A DNA stretch of 64,000 bases from Candidatus Enterococcus courvalinii (GTDB taxonomy: Bacteria; Bacillota; Bacilli; Lactobacillales; Enterococcaceae). The position numbers were made by a program, and so were the translations under genes. Positions 18,775-28,909 of this stretch are shown here, piece by piece (the stretch's first letter is position 1; every line of letters starts with the position of its first letter). The stretch is from the NCBI RefSeq assembly GCF_017315945.1, contig NZ_JAFLWI010000003.1, positions 1-64,000 of the forward strand. The letters run 5' to 3'. Below the pieces are notes generated by a model, which was not told the DNA's origin, did not search any database, and saw only the letters and a list, made by a program, of their open reading frames with translations.

Positions 18775-21327
18775 ATGAAATGGTATAAACTTTCAACTGA
18801 ACAAGTGAAGCAAAAAACACGTGCTGAAACAACTGGCCTTACACAACAGGAACGTCAAACTCGTTTAGAAGCTGACGGATTAAATAAGATTGAAAAGCAG
18901 GAACAATTAAAACCATGGCAAAAATTTGCGAAACATTTTACGGATTTATTGATGATTGTTTTGATGATTGCTGCATTACTTAAATTTTTCACCGGAGATA
19001 TCATTGGCGGGAGTATTATTTTGTTAGTAGTTGTTATCAATGGGTTGATTAGTTACTGGCAAGAGAGAAAAGCGGAAGATTCTTTGGATGGACTGAGAAA
19101 TATGATGGGACAAGAATCAGTCGTCCTTAGTGATGGTATTCAAGAAACAATTGATGCGGAGCAACTCGTTCGAGGAGATATTGTTATCTTAAAAGCAGGT
19201 GATGTTGTCCCAGCAGATTTACGTTTGATTGACACACACGATCTAACGATTGAAGAAGCTATTTTAACTGGTGAATCTTTAGCCGTTGAAAAGCAAAGCG
19301 CCACGATTGAAGAAACATCGCCAACAGGAGACCAAGTGAACATGGCGTTTTCTGGGACATTGGTCCAAACAGGCTCTGCCCAAGGAATCGTTGTCGAAAT
19401 TGGAAATCAAACTGAGATTGGGAAAATCAACCAAGCACTTCAGTCTGTAAAAGTACAGACAACCCCGCTTATTAAAAAAATGCACCAACTAAATAAGTAC
19501 ATTTTCCAAGGTATCTTAGCCTTGATCGTGTTCTTACTTTTCTTCTCTAGTTTAAGATACGGGCTAGAATTGAATCTGATGTTCTCTGCTTCAGTCGCAT
19601 TGATCGTCTCTATGATTCCAGAAGGATTACCTGCTGTCTTAACAATGATCCTTTCAATGGGCGTCAAAGAAATGGCAAAAGAAAATGCCATCATCAAAGG
19701 CATGCCAACAATTGAAACATTAGGTTCGATGACCGTTATTTGCTCTGACAAAACAGGAACATTGACCAAAAATGAAATGACCGTGATGGACGTCTTAACT
19801 GATGAACCACAAATGATGAAAGAAATTATGAACAACTGTCAAGAATTAAAGACTAAGGACGATCAACCAATCGAGCAATTAAAAGGAAACCCGACAGAAT
19901 TAGCCTTACTCAACTACGTGAAAAATGATGCGCTATCTTTAAAACCAGTTCTAGGCAAGATTCCTTTTAGTTCAAGTTACAAATACATGGCAACTGCACA
20001 TTCTGTCGACAACCAATTTCTTGTTTTTGTCAAAGGTGCGCCAGAAGTTTTGATGCAAAAATCACAATTAACTGAAACAGAAAAAGTAAATTGGGAAGAA
20101 CAAGCTACACAATTAGCAGAAAAAGGGCAACGTGTTCTTGGATTTGCCTACAAGGCGTTCAATGAGCCTGCAGAGTTGACCCATGAACTTTTAACCAATC
20201 TAACCTTCGTTGGTTTGTCTGGTATCATTGATCCGCCAAAAGAGAGTGCGATCCAAGCAGTCAGAGAAGCACAACAAGCTGGAATTTCAGTTAAAATGAT
20301 CACAGGAGATCATAAAGAAACAGCTAAAGCCATTGGAATTCAAATTGGATTGAAGCATACAGAAAATGTATTAGAAGGGGTCGACATTGATTTATTATCA
20401 GACGAAGAACTTGCTAAACAGGTCCAAAAGGTGGATGTTTTTGCCCGAACGACGCCTGAACATAAATTACGAATCGTCACCACTTTACAAAAAAATGACG
20501 AAATTGTTGGTATGACGGGTGATGGTGTCAACGACGCACCTGCCCTAAAGAAAGCAGACGTTGGTATCGCTATGGGAATCAAAGGTAGCGAGGTCAGCAA
20601 ACAAGCTGCCGACATGGTCTTAGCTGATGATGACTTCCATACAATTGCTAAAGCAGTTAAAGAAGGACGCAGACTCTTTGATAATTTGCAAAAAACAATC
20701 AACTTCTTCTTACCCACTGCATTAGCACAAGGGCTAATCGTGATCGTTGCCTTATTATTGAACCGCCCACTTCCCCTAACTACCGTGCAAATTTTATGGG
20801 TCAATATGGCTACAACGATTACACTTTCTTACGCTTTAGGATTTGAAAAAGCAAGTCCAAACGTGATGAAGCGCCCTCCTAGAGAAACAAATGCTGGAAT
20901 CTTGTCACTTTACAATGTCTTTCGGATATTCTATGTATCCTTGTTAATCATGGTACCTGCCTACCTATTATCCATTCAGTTCGATGGCGCTGCATTACAA
21001 CAAACAATCTTGTTACAAAGCATCGTTTTAGGCCAAGCAGTCTACATGATTAACTGTCGCGAATTACTTGATCCTTCACTCAACCAAGGAATTTGGAAAA
21101 ATAGAGCTCTGTTCATTTCATTAGGAGTCTTGTTCATCCTTCAAGCAATCGTGATTTTCTTACCAGCTGCTCAACAATTGATTGGCACAACTAGCTTATC
21201 CCTCAACCAACAATTATTGATTTTCGGAAACGCATTGGTTCTTTTCCTCATCGTTGAGCTTGAGAAAAAAATCAGTAGAAAACTTTTAAGCAAAAAAAAA
21301 GCACCTAACCATGGATCTATCTCCTAA
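18775..21327 (+). CDS. P-type cation ATPase (type II)
   Basis: An 850-residue P2-type ATPase. Order: N-terminal cation-ATPase domain, two membrane helices, actuator domain with LTGESLAV, helix M4 with IPEGLPAVLTM, phosphorylation site CSDKTGTLTKNEMTV, nucleotide domain with FVKGAPEVLM, hinge TGDGVNDAPALKKADVGIAMG, and six C-terminal helices. The M4 PEGL motif resembles Ca2+/Na+ pumps. In M6, however, NMATTITLSYALGFEK lacks the Asp found in SERCA-like pumps, so the ion is uncertain. The start at 18775 follows GGAGG; an upstream in-frame ATG is less likely. Confidence 0.88.
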   Translation: MKWYKLSTEQVKQKTRAETTGLTQQERQTRLEADGLNKIEKQEQLKPWQKFAKHFTDLLMIVLMIAALLKFFTGDIIGGSIILLVVVINGLISYWQERKAEDSLDGLRNMMGQESVVLSDGIQETIDAEQLVRGDIVILKAGDVVPADLRLIDTHDLTIEEAILTGESLAVEKQSATIEETSPTGDQVNMAFSGTLVQTGSAQGIVVEIGNQTEIGKINQALQSVKVQTTPLIKKMHQLNKYIFQGILALIVFLLFFSSLRYGLELNLMFSASVALIVSMIPEGLPAVLTMILSMGVKEMAKENAIIKGMPTIETLGSMTVICSDKTGTLTKNEMTVMDVLTDEPQMMKEIMNNCQELKTKDDQPIEQLKGNPTELALLNYVKNDALSLKPVLGKIPFSSSYKYMATAHSVDNQFLVFVKGAPEVLMQKSQLTETEKVNWEEQATQLAEKGQRVLGFAYKAFNEPAELTHELLTNLTFVGLSGIIDPPKESAIQAVREAQQAGISVKMITGDHKETAKAIGIQIGLKHTENVLEGVDIDLLSDEELAKQVQKVDVFARTTPEHKLRIVTTLQKNDEIVGMTGDGVNDAPALKKADVGIAMGIKGSEVSKQAADMVLADDDFHTIAKAVKEGRRLFDNLQKTINFFLPTALAQGLIVIVALLLNRPLPLTTVQILWVNMATTITLSYALGFEKASPNVMKRPPRETNAGILSLYNVFRIFYVSLLIMVPAYLLSIQFDGAALQQTILLQSIVLGQAVYMINCRELLDPSLNQGIWKNRALFISLGVLFILQAIVIFLPAAQQLIGTTSLSLNQQLLIFGNALVLFLIVELEKKISRKLLSKKKAPNHGSIS

Positions 21328-21339
21328 GAGAAGAATTGG

Positions 21340-22788
21340 TTAGATGTAAGAATGATTCGTGAGTTCAGTCAATCGGCTGAGCTCATTTTTTGTAGGTATC
21401 AATGAAAGATAAAAAACCGGTAACGGGGAACTGTCAATAGGGATATTTGAAACAATCAAATCTCCTGCTTGATACGTAATCGCATTTAATTGTGTTAGTT
21501 CAATTGGTTCAATCCGAATCCGTTTGCCTAAGTAATCAGATAGTTCTTGTTGTAAAAATAACTTCCAGGCAGGTTCACTTTGAAAAACAAGATAGATAGT
21601 TATGGTGTGTGTTTTGATTGAGAAAATTGCTTGTTGGCACAACAAAAGAAAAATATTTACAAAATATGCTTGTTCTTTAATGGATGCGACTTTTAATAAT
21701 TCTTGAAATAACTCGTCTCCGACCATTTGGACGATGGGATACACTTCATTCTGTTGGATTAATAGCTCTTGATACTCTAGTTGAAATTGCTCTGAAAGGC
21801 TAGGCGACTCAGCATATTTCAATAATAGCACCAATAAATTACACTGCAATTGTGTGTCATGTAATTTGGGAAGATCTAGTTTTTTAGCTAATTTTTGAAC
21901 CGTTTGTTGTGCTTTAGCAAGTAGGTCAGGATAGTCAGTATCTAACACTGTCTTCACTTCTTCACCAAAGTCATTGTTATAATTCCAACTTTCAAAAAAA
22001 CAGAAAAAAGTAAAAAATAGTTCAGATTTTTCAAGATAAATGCCCTCTTTTTTATATAAACTCTTTAATGATGGCGCATATAAACATAACAGAGGATCCT
22101 CCTGATTAAATGAAAACTGATTGATCTGGCAACCCGCCTTGATTCTGATAGTATTGATAAAGAACCAGCAAATACCAAATATCTGTTCCGTTTCAACTTT
22201 CAGTTTAGTTGAGATATCTTTCGCTAAAAAATAGTGATAATGATCTTCGTGAATAAAATAGTCTTCAAAAAAATAATTATTATGAGTGAACGGTAAAAGT
22301 AACCTGTGGTAAAAAATCCGAATGGAGCTTTCTTCTCCAACCAGCTTTGCTGTTCCGCCTTTTAAACGAATTCGAATATGATAACTTTTTAGATTCTGAT
22401 TAACCTTTGTAGTATGACGTTTGAGTGTTTCCATGGAGATTCCTGTGTTATATAAAAAATCGGATAAATTTAATTCCTTTGTAAAAAGTAACTCTTTGAC
22501 TAGTTGAAGCGTAATCGAATGCGGCAAGAAAACTTCCCAGATATCATTTGTTGCAACTGTAATTTCACTAATCAATTTAATACCGTTATTATCTGTAACA
22601 ATTTTCCATCCAGCAGGTAAATAACTACGAACAGAATTCAAATCTGAAAAGACTGTTCGCTCGGTCGTTTCAATTTTTTCGGCTAATTCTTTGACCGTAA
22701 TCTGTGAATTATTAAGAAGTTGTTCCAACAATAATACTTGTCGATACAAATCTTTCTCTGTTATAAATTGTTTCACTAAGGAATACAT
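21340..22788 (-). CDS. Mga-like/PRD-type transcriptional regulator
   Basis: A regulator of about 482 residues resembling the Mga/AtxA/MafR group. There is an N-terminal HTH (VLLLEQLLNNSQITVKELAE, then TTERTVFSDLNSVRSYLPAG), a second HTH-like Mga domain (LNLSDFLYNTGISMETLKRH), a long helical PRD-like middle and a C-terminal EIIB-like end. It probably activates or represses sugar- or surface-related genes. I start at the ATG following GGAGGGGG. It is convergent with the ATPase gene and no target gene lies next to it. Confidence 0.75.
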   Translation of the reverse strand: MYSLVKQFITEKDLYRQVLLLEQLLNNSQITVKELAEKIETTERTVFSDLNSVRSYLPAGWKIVTDNNGIKLISEITVATNDIWEVFLPHSITLQLVKELLFTKELNLSDFLYNTGISMETLKRHTTKVNQNLKSYHIRIRLKGGTAKLVGEESSIRIFYHRLLLPFTHNNYFFEDYFIHEDHYHYFLAKDISTKLKVETEQIFGICWFFINTIRIKAGCQINQFSFNQEDPLLCLYAPSLKSLYKKEGIYLEKSELFFTFFCFFESWNYNNDFGEEVKTVLDTDYPDLLAKAQQTVQKLAKKLDLPKLHDTQLQCNLLVLLLKYAESPSLSEQFQLEYQELLIQQNEVYPIVQMVGDELFQELLKVASIKEQAYFVNIFLLLCQQAIFSIKTHTITIYLVFQSEPAWKLFLQQELSDYLGKRIRIEPIELTQLNAITYQAGDLIVSNIPIDSSPLPVFYLSLIPTKNELSRLTELTNHSYI

Positions 22789-23214
22789 GCAAGGCCCCCT
22801 CCCCAAAAATAATCAACTCGTAAAAATTGGTGTGACAAATTTTTTATGTATAAAACAACTGAAAAAAATAGCTACTTCATCTTTTTGACATGTATCATAC
22901 TTTGATCAAATGATTGAAGATTGATTCGATACCTCTGATTTGTATCAATCTCATGGTTTCCGACATCGTTTTCATTACTTTACTAAGTATAATTTTAAAT
23001 AAATAAAATGAAAAGACTTAACTTGATAAGGCATAAACTAAATTTGAATTTTGGTAATCAATTAGTACGCAATTTCTAGAATAATCGCTAGTATAGATAA
23101 CTTCATAAAAATAAACCTTTTATCACTTCGTCAACCAATCGCTAACCAGTGTGAGTCTCATCATATACAAAAAAGACATTCCAAAAATGGAATGTCTTTT
23201 TGAACGATAATAAA
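22789..23214. other. Intergenic region up to the rpsI insertion site
   Basis: About 425 bases without a gene between the Mga-like start and the first att site. It holds the regulator's promoter region and, at 23171-23200, the terminator expected downstream of rpsI. Confidence 0.6.
23171..23200 (-). terminator. Original rpsI downstream terminator
   Basis: Arms AAAAGACATTCCA and TGGAATGTCTTTT with an AAAA loop, 15 bases downstream of the rpsI stop-codon remnant on the minus strand. It marks the native chromosome side of the insertion site. Confidence 0.75.
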
Positions 23215-23229
23215 ATTAACGTTTTGAGA
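23215..23229 (-). repeat. att core A (left end of element 1)
   Basis: ATTAACGTTTTGAGA, the complement of the last bases of rpsI (SKR-stop). It is identical to the core at 44572-44586. Only this core is present here; the rest of the rpsI tail is absent, as expected at the far end of an integrated element. Confidence 0.75.
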
Positions 23230-23245
23230 TGTGACTCGTATTTAT

Positions 23246-23386
23246 TATAAGGACATCTATCAATAGAAATCCTATTATATCAATATTTCAAGCACCAAAA
23301 AGTGTCTTGATTTGGATAAAATAGGACTAATATTGATATTACTTGAACCAATTTGAACCAAAGATAAATGGTAGTTGAATACAATT
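23246..23386. repeat. Imperfect direct repeat R1, copy a
   Basis: Matches 29276-29417 in the same orientation. The best-conserved part is the double TTGAACCA motif followed by GATAAATGGTAGTTGAATAC. It lies next to the left att site. Confidence 0.7.
23343..23361 (+). repeat. Probable integrase arm sites, left end of element 1
   Basis: TTGAACCAATTTGAACCAA: two copies of TTGAACCAA 10 bases apart. The same doublet lies at 44518-44536 near the right end and at 29375-29392 inside the element. This arrangement suits arm-type binding of a tyrosine integrase. Confidence 0.6.
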
Positions 23387-23447
23387 CTCTTACTAGTTCA
23401 TCAATCTTTTTTAGAGTTATTCCTCCGCTCTTATTTATTTGAGACCG

Positions 23448-23589
23448 TATTGAGAGCTGGATTGCTTTCTGGTGGTCTCTAATAGACTAAAAACAGCTTA
23501 AATACGGGATTATTGAAGAGCTATGAAATCCAGTAAAATTTGATTGAGAAGGTCAAAAGTATGGTCAAAAAAACTCGCCAGTGTATTAA
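23448..23589. repeat. Imperfect direct repeat R2, copy a
   Basis: Matches 29103-29254 in the same orientation. The most conserved piece begins AATTTGATTGAGAAGG and continues through GTCAAAAGTATGGTCAAAAA to CTCGCCAGT. The stretch 23590-23731 between it and the HNH gene has no further feature that I can name. Confidence 0.7.
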
Positions 23590-23731
23590 TCTTTTCAGAA
23601 TAATAAAGATGATATATAACTTCTTAGAACCTGATCTGATTGTTTGAAATTGGAGTAGTCTGACATCCTCCAATTATTGACGATGAAAAATTTATTTTTT
23701 GTAATAATTAAATATAGTACACAATTGTCAA

Positions 23732-24574
23732 CTATAAATTGCTCTGTTTAAGTTTATTTAGTACTTCGTATTTATAAAAGATATCAAATTCTTTAACTAA
23801 CAGCTCATACAAAAGTATTTTCCAAGGTGGATCTAGCTCACTCATCAACGAATTCTTCCTGCATTTTAAAAAAAGATTTGCCTGTTGCTTACTCAGATTT
23901 TCTTTTTCCACTAACATTTTCGAAAGTTTTATTACTTCGTGACTAGCAAGTGAAGCTAAAACTTTTTTAAATTCAAAAACTTCATTAAAGTTATATTTAA
24001 AACTAATATCAGCTTCTGTATTCAAACTATAACATGGAATAAAATCAGTATTTTTGTATATTTTATAATCAATAATCAAACCTTCCATCTTATGATAGTC
24101 ATGAAAATATGGATGAAAAATTATTTTATCTACTTCAGTTACTTTATCTTTTTTTACTCTATTACACCTTGAACAAAGAGGCACTAAATTTACTGGCGTT
24201 ATTGTATATTGTACATACTTAGACTTAGGTAGTACATGATCTAAAGTATCTGCATGAGCATCACAGATAGCACATGTGCCACCATTATTTCTTAGAATGA
24301 TACTCGATATGTTTCCTACTTTGTCGCCTATAATTTTATTCTCATAAAAAAAAGTGCCTATTTTTGAGTTAACTGTATCAACACAATTAATAGCTTTAAT
24401 TTTATGGAAATTTTCGCCAAAAGTTAGATACACTTGCTCACACTTTATTAATTCTAAAATATAAGCATCTGTAATATACGTAACATACCCTTTATTACTC
24501 GTTTTGTAGGAATCTTTAATCGAATTAATAACTTCATTAACTTTTATATGAGGAATTTCTTTTTTTTCAAACAT
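23732..24574 (-). CDS. ptuB: HNH endonuclease, Septu PtuB-like
   Basis: A protein of about 280 residues with a zinc-bound HNH nuclease core near residues 101-145: CAICDAHADTLDHVLPKSKY, then a CSRCNRVK pair. As the HNH partner behind an AAA/ABC-type ATPase it matches the two-gene Septu anti-phage system, in which PtuB cleaves nucleic acid when PtuA is triggered. I start at the ATG 4 bases after the ptuA stop, which has AGGA ahead of it; an earlier in-frame ATG overlaps ptuA. Family assignment rests on architecture, not a search. Confidence 0.7.
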   Translation of the reverse strand: MFEKKEIPHIKVNEVINSIKDSYKTSNKGYVTYITDAYILELIKCEQVYLTFGENFHKIKAINCVDTVNSKIGTFFYENKIIGDKVGNISSIILRNNGGTCAICDAHADTLDHVLPKSKYVQYTITPVNLVPLCSRCNRVKKDKVTEVDKIIFHPYFHDYHKMEGLIIDYKIYKNTDFIPCYSLNTEADISFKYNFNEVFEFKKVLASLASHEVIKLSKMLVEKENLSKQQANLFLKCRKNSLMSELDPPWKILLYELLVKEFDIFYKYEVLNKLKQSNL

Positions 24575-24578
24575 TAGT

Positions 24579-26117
24579 TTATTCCTCATCATCTAAAAAG
24601 ATACGTAAGAATAACTCAGCTTCTGAACCTAACTCACTACTAATTAATAATTTTCTTGCTTCCTCTTTTTGTTCACTTAGTTGAGATAGGTATTGATAGA
24701 ATCCAGTATTTCTTATATCTAAACCAAAAACATCATCCATTATCATACTTATATTTTCACCGAAAGTTTCTATCTTTGGGTTTCTAACAGTCAGTTTCTT
24801 ATCGCTATCCCTTTCAAGTACCCAGACACATTTTTTAGGTATCTCCTGCAATATAACTGGTGAATGAGTAGCAATGATAGCAACTCCATTTTTTTTACTT
24901 AGTATATCTGAAAGAATTCTAATATATGCTGAAACTAATGGTGGATGCAAGTACGATTCTGGTTCATCTATAATAATTAATGTTTTTTCATCGATTTTAG
25001 AAACTAAAGCAGATAAGCCTAAAAGAATCATCTTTTGTCCTGAACTTAGTTTAGCTACTTCATTAACGTTTCCTTCCCCTTCATTTAAGTTTTTACTGAT
25101 AAAATTACTTATTTCATTATCAAAGTATAACTTTACAACTTCTTCCTCCCACAATTTAATTCTATCTGGAGATTTTTTTATTTCCTTTATATTTTCGATT
25201 AGATCTTTAGCCAACTCTTCTGGATTTTTCATTGTTTGTCTTTCATTGACAAAAGTACTATTGCCTATGTACTTAAAATTTTTTTGACTCAATTTAGAGT
25301 TTTCATCATTAACTTCTAATTTAGAAAAGTACTTAGTATTCAACATATCAAATGCGCTAAATGAAACAAACAAAACACTTTCAAAGCCTCCGTTATTGTA
25401 ATCATCATAGATTTCCAACGTGGCTTCAGATTGATTTACTAAATAACTTTTTACGGATGCATCTCTTAAATAGCATTTAACAATATCTTGAATAAGAGTT
25501 GTTTTCCCAGTACCATTATTCCCAATAATGCCATAAACATTTGTCGGGAGAGGCGATTCAGGGTTCACTTTAAATGTGAGTTCTGTATCTATTGAATTAT
25601 CTATAGTGTATTTCAATTTAAAATTAAAAGGAATTTGTTTAACACCTTTTTTAGCAACTCGATTTAGTTGTTGTTTTAAATTATTTACTGTACTTCCTCT
25701 AAGGAAAGAAGTATGTATAACATCTAAGTGCTTATTTTCTTCAAATAATTTTAAATTATAAGCTATATCCCCCAATTCCTTTAGAATAGTTTTCACTTCA
25801 GTATCTGAGAATGTGTCATACAATTTTTCATAGTATTCAACACTACCTAAAGAAATAATATTATCAACATCAATTCCTTCAATAAGGTAGTCAAATGATC
25901 TATAAGATACCCAATTTGAAGATTGTTTATTTTTAAAACAAACTTCTGCTTCAGTAATTGTTGAAATACTAACTGAGCCTAGTTCTATTTGCTTTTCATT
26001 TTCTGAAATATAATATGCTGAATACAATGTTTTATATCCAAAATCATCCCAATTATCATAAATAAACTGGATTCCTATTTTTTGAAGATCTACATATTGT
26101 TTAAAATAATATTCCAT
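24579..26117 (-). CDS. ptuA: AAA/ABC-type ATPase, Septu PtuA-like
   Basis: An ATPase of about 512 residues. Walker A is GIIGNNGTGKTTLIQ near residue 192, the ABC signature is LSSGQKMILLGL near residue 360, Walker B is TLIIIDEPESYLHPP, and the switch His follows in AIIATHSP. A long insert between Walker A and signature is typical of OLD/AAA_15-type defence ATPases. With the HNH gene directly downstream it reads as PtuA of Septu. The start at 26117 has GGAGG ahead. Alternatives: another ATPase-nuclease defence pair. Confidence 0.7.
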   Translation of the reverse strand: MEYYFKQYVDLQKIGIQFIYDNWDDFGYKTLYSAYYISENEKQIELGSVSISTITEAEVCFKNKQSSNWVSYRSFDYLIEGIDVDNIISLGSVEYYEKLYDTFSDTEVKTILKELGDIAYNLKLFEENKHLDVIHTSFLRGSTVNNLKQQLNRVAKKGVKQIPFNFKLKYTIDNSIDTELTFKVNPESPLPTNVYGIIGNNGTGKTTLIQDIVKCYLRDASVKSYLVNQSEATLEIYDDYNNGGFESVLFVSFSAFDMLNTKYFSKLEVNDENSKLSQKNFKYIGNSTFVNERQTMKNPEELAKDLIENIKEIKKSPDRIKLWEEEVVKLYFDNEISNFISKNLNEGEGNVNEVAKLSSGQKMILLGLSALVSKIDEKTLIIIDEPESYLHPPLVSAYIRILSDILSKKNGVAIIATHSPVILQEIPKKCVWVLERDSDKKLTVRNPKIETFGENISMIMDDVFGLDIRNTGFYQYLSQLSEQKEEARKLLISSELGSEAELFLRIFLDDEE

Positions 26118-26315
26118 TATTGTCCTCCGGTAATCCACTAAAATACTTTATTTTAGATTATTTTCAATAATATTATCCCCGTAAAAAATATATAATTAGG
26201 TCGTAGCAGATGTCTTCTCACTCACTTCGTAATATATTTATTTTCAATTAACATATTTTTTATTGTTGATGAACTTTCTCCTTAGTATGATTATCAACAC
26301 CAGTATTCTCTTTTT

Positions 26316-27962
26316 CTATTTAATTCGAAAAGTTTGTGGTGCTTTTTTATAAATAATAGCTAACCCTGCACAAATATAAATAAATACTATTCCTGAAACA
26401 AGTAAACTATATGACAAACTTTTTACATCCAATCTTGTATTCAAATATGATACCCAGTAAAGAGCTCCAGAAACAAACCGATACAAAGGGTTAACTACTT
26501 GCATATCACTAGTAAAAGGCTGCAATAAATAGTAGATAAATAGTTCATGAAAACTAAATAACAAGACTAAAGCAATTAGTAATAACAATAATACTCCATA
26601 GAAAAAAAGCGAAAAAGTATTTCCTGCTGCTACGCCGTACCCTAAAAAGATTACAAGCATGCCAAAACCTAAGATACTATTATAATAAACAGTCATTTTA
26701 AAACGATATAAAAAACCACTAATAATGGTTTTCGGTTCTCGATAAAAAGAATAATAAAGCATAGCAATATCACAATTTAGAAAGACCATTTGAGAAATTT
26801 TTTTCCCATACCCCATTAGATAGAACACAAAAAAGAGGAAAGGAAGAATAGCGATGCCTGCACTCTCTATCTCATGTGGAGAAAAATGATCATAAGAAAA
26901 ATGACCACCAATTACACTTCCAAATAGTCCTACAAGTAAGATGTAAACACGATAGCGTAATCCTTTAATCAATTGAGGACGGTAACGATTAAACAGTAAG
27001 GCATTCAAATACTGATTCCCTTTACAACGAACATTTTCCCGTTCAAGAGTCTTCATCTGTAAATCTTTTTGCATGGTTAATCCTTCTGAAAGAAATTGTT
27101 TATTCTTTACTTGAGCCATAGTCGTTAAGGATTGATTACTTTTATCCACTTGATGAAGTAAATAACTTTTCTCATCTTTAAAGCAGATTAATCTATTAGA
27201 AGAAATGGCGAATAGTAAAACTAATACAAAGCTTGTAAGAGGGAGTCTTAATACTAGAGCTACCCAATAATTTCCTAAGAAAAAAATACTTAAGGCACCT
27301 ATTGCAAACAAAATACTAAAAAAAACAACTAGAAAGTTTTGATGATGAAATTTCCACTCATAAAGTTTTCGATTCAATACTAACCCTAAGATATAAAAAC
27401 ACAGGTAACACATTAAGCCATTTAAAGTCATCAGATACATTTTAGTAGTTAATCCATATAAAAGGAGTGCTGGAAGATACGTTCCCGTTGCAAAGAGGTG
27501 TTCTAAAATCGTACTTCTTTTTAAATATTCTCTAGGGGATAGAGAATATTGATGGACAAAGTCTAGCTCTTTTTTACTTAATTGATTATAAATACCGCTC
27601 AAAAATCCACCAAAAATTCCAAAAATATAAATCCAAGCAATGAGTCCGTCACCAAAAACAGGGCTTTGAGGAACACTAATTAGAGTAAAACTTTTAAACC
27701 CTTCACTGGCTAAAAAGCTTAAGATAAAAATAAGTAAAATTTTACCAACTGCTTTCATTATTCCACCAAAAATAAAAAACAGCCAAAAAATCACTTGTTT
27801 AAATGAATGCTCCTCATACAACGTGGCCGGGATTTTTTTTCCAATTAAAGGAGTCTTTCTTAAAAAAAATAAAAAGCCATTTAATTTAACTATATTACCA
27901 ATTTTTAGTTGTAGTATAAATTGACGAAGAGTATCCTTCCAACCTATCTCACTTATAATCAT
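26316..27962 (-). CDS. ABC-2 type exporter permease
   Basis: A membrane protein of about 548 residues with roughly a dozen hydrophobic helices in two clusters (about 60-260 and 340-540) separated by a basic cytoplasmic loop. It is the partner of the ATPase encoded 10 bases upstream. GGAGGTGG precedes the ATG. Its size and EcsB-like look suggest a peptide or self-protection exporter; the substrate is unknown. It may serve immunity for the peptide cluster, but it is separated from it by a repeat-rich gap. Confidence 0.65.
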   Translation of the reverse strand: MIISEIGWKDTLRQFILQLKIGNIVKLNGFLFFLRKTPLIGKKIPATLYEEHSFKQVIFWLFFIFGGIMKAVGKILLIFILSFLASEGFKSFTLISVPQSPVFGDGLIAWIYIFGIFGGFLSGIYNQLSKKELDFVHQYSLSPREYLKRSTILEHLFATGTYLPALLLYGLTTKMYLMTLNGLMCYLCFYILGLVLNRKLYEWKFHHQNFLVVFFSILFAIGALSIFFLGNYWVALVLRLPLTSFVLVLLFAISSNRLICFKDEKSYLLHQVDKSNQSLTTMAQVKNKQFLSEGLTMQKDLQMKTLERENVRCKGNQYLNALLFNRYRPQLIKGLRYRVYILLVGLFGSVIGGHFSYDHFSPHEIESAGIAILPFLFFVFYLMGYGKKISQMVFLNCDIAMLYYSFYREPKTIISGFLYRFKMTVYYNSILGFGMLVIFLGYGVAAGNTFSLFFYGVLLLLLIALVLLFSFHELFIYYLLQPFTSDMQVVNPLYRFVSGALYWVSYLNTRLDVKSLSYSLLVSGIVFIYICAGLAIIYKKAPQTFRIK

Positions 27963-27972
27963 TTTCCACCTC

Positions 27973-28671
27973 CTAATCAGTGAGAAGTCCAATCACTTCT
28001 TCTTCAAAATCACGATCATGAATTCTCATTGTGTCAATACCTTTTAATTGATGGTGATGTAATAAAACAATTTCATCGCAAAGATCTTGAGCTAGTTGTA
28101 AAATATGAGTAGAAAAAATTACAATAGAATCTTTTTTCAAAGATAAAATAATTTCTTTCATTTCATGAGCTGCTACTACATCAAAACTAGTCAAGGGTTC
28201 ATCTAATAATAAAATTGGAGGATGAACCATAAAACTTACAAGCATTTGAACTTTATTTTGCATTCCATGAGAATAATCTCTTAAAAGACGATTTTGATCC
28301 TCTGGCAGAATTCCAACACTTTGTAGATAAGACTCCGGACTTTTTATTTCTGTAATTCGATTCTTATTAATCTCAATAAAATATTTTACAAATTCTACGC
28401 CTGTCATAAAAGCTGGTAAATGTGGTGTAGTGTATACGTAGCCGACTGCCGTATCTGGATATTCTTCTGTTTCCACTCCCTCAGTTTCAATAATTATTCC
28501 ACCTGAATCACTTTTCAAGTTATGAGAAATACAATTGAATAAGGTAGTTTTCCCTGCACCATTTCTTCCTAGTAATCCATAAATTTTTCCAGTTTCAAAC
28601 GAAAAATTTACATCAGAAAAAATTATATTGCCATCAAATTTTTTATTCAAATTTTTAAGCATCAACTTCAT
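27973..28671 (-). CDS. ABC transporter ATP-binding protein
   Basis: A 232-residue ABC ATPase: Walker A GLLGRNGAGKTTLFN near residue 35, a degenerate signature as LRDYSHGMQNKVQML (SHGMQ in place of LSGGQ), Walker B ILLLDEPLTSFD and switch His in FSTHIL. It pairs with the permease gene immediately downstream. The lone two-gene unit sits between the Septu-like pair and the azole-peptide operon. Confidence 0.8.
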   Translation of the reverse strand: MKLMLKNLNKKFDGNIIFSDVNFSFETGKIYGLLGRNGAGKTTLFNCISHNLKSDSGGIIIETEGVETEEYPDTAVGYVYTTPHLPAFMTGVEFVKYFIEINKNRITEIKSPESYLQSVGILPEDQNRLLRDYSHGMQNKVQMLVSFMVHPPILLLDEPLTSFDVVAAHEMKEIILSLKKDSIVIFSTHILQLAQDLCDEIVLLHHHQLKGIDTMRIHDRDFEEEVIGLLTD

Positions 28672-28909
28672 CTTTTCACTCCGCTTTCTATCAGTGTACT
28701 CATCAAGAATTATTTAAAAAATACCTAGGCTAACTAATTTCACACGTGCCTAAATATTTCAAATAAAAATAACCTCACTTCGTGTAGAAATATCAACTGA
28801 AGGAGGCAATATAAACAATAAACTGCATTTTCAATTAAGCTCAGTATCCGAAGTTTAATTAAACCACTTTATCCAGCTGGACAATTTTTATTTGTAAATA
28901 TCCATCCTG

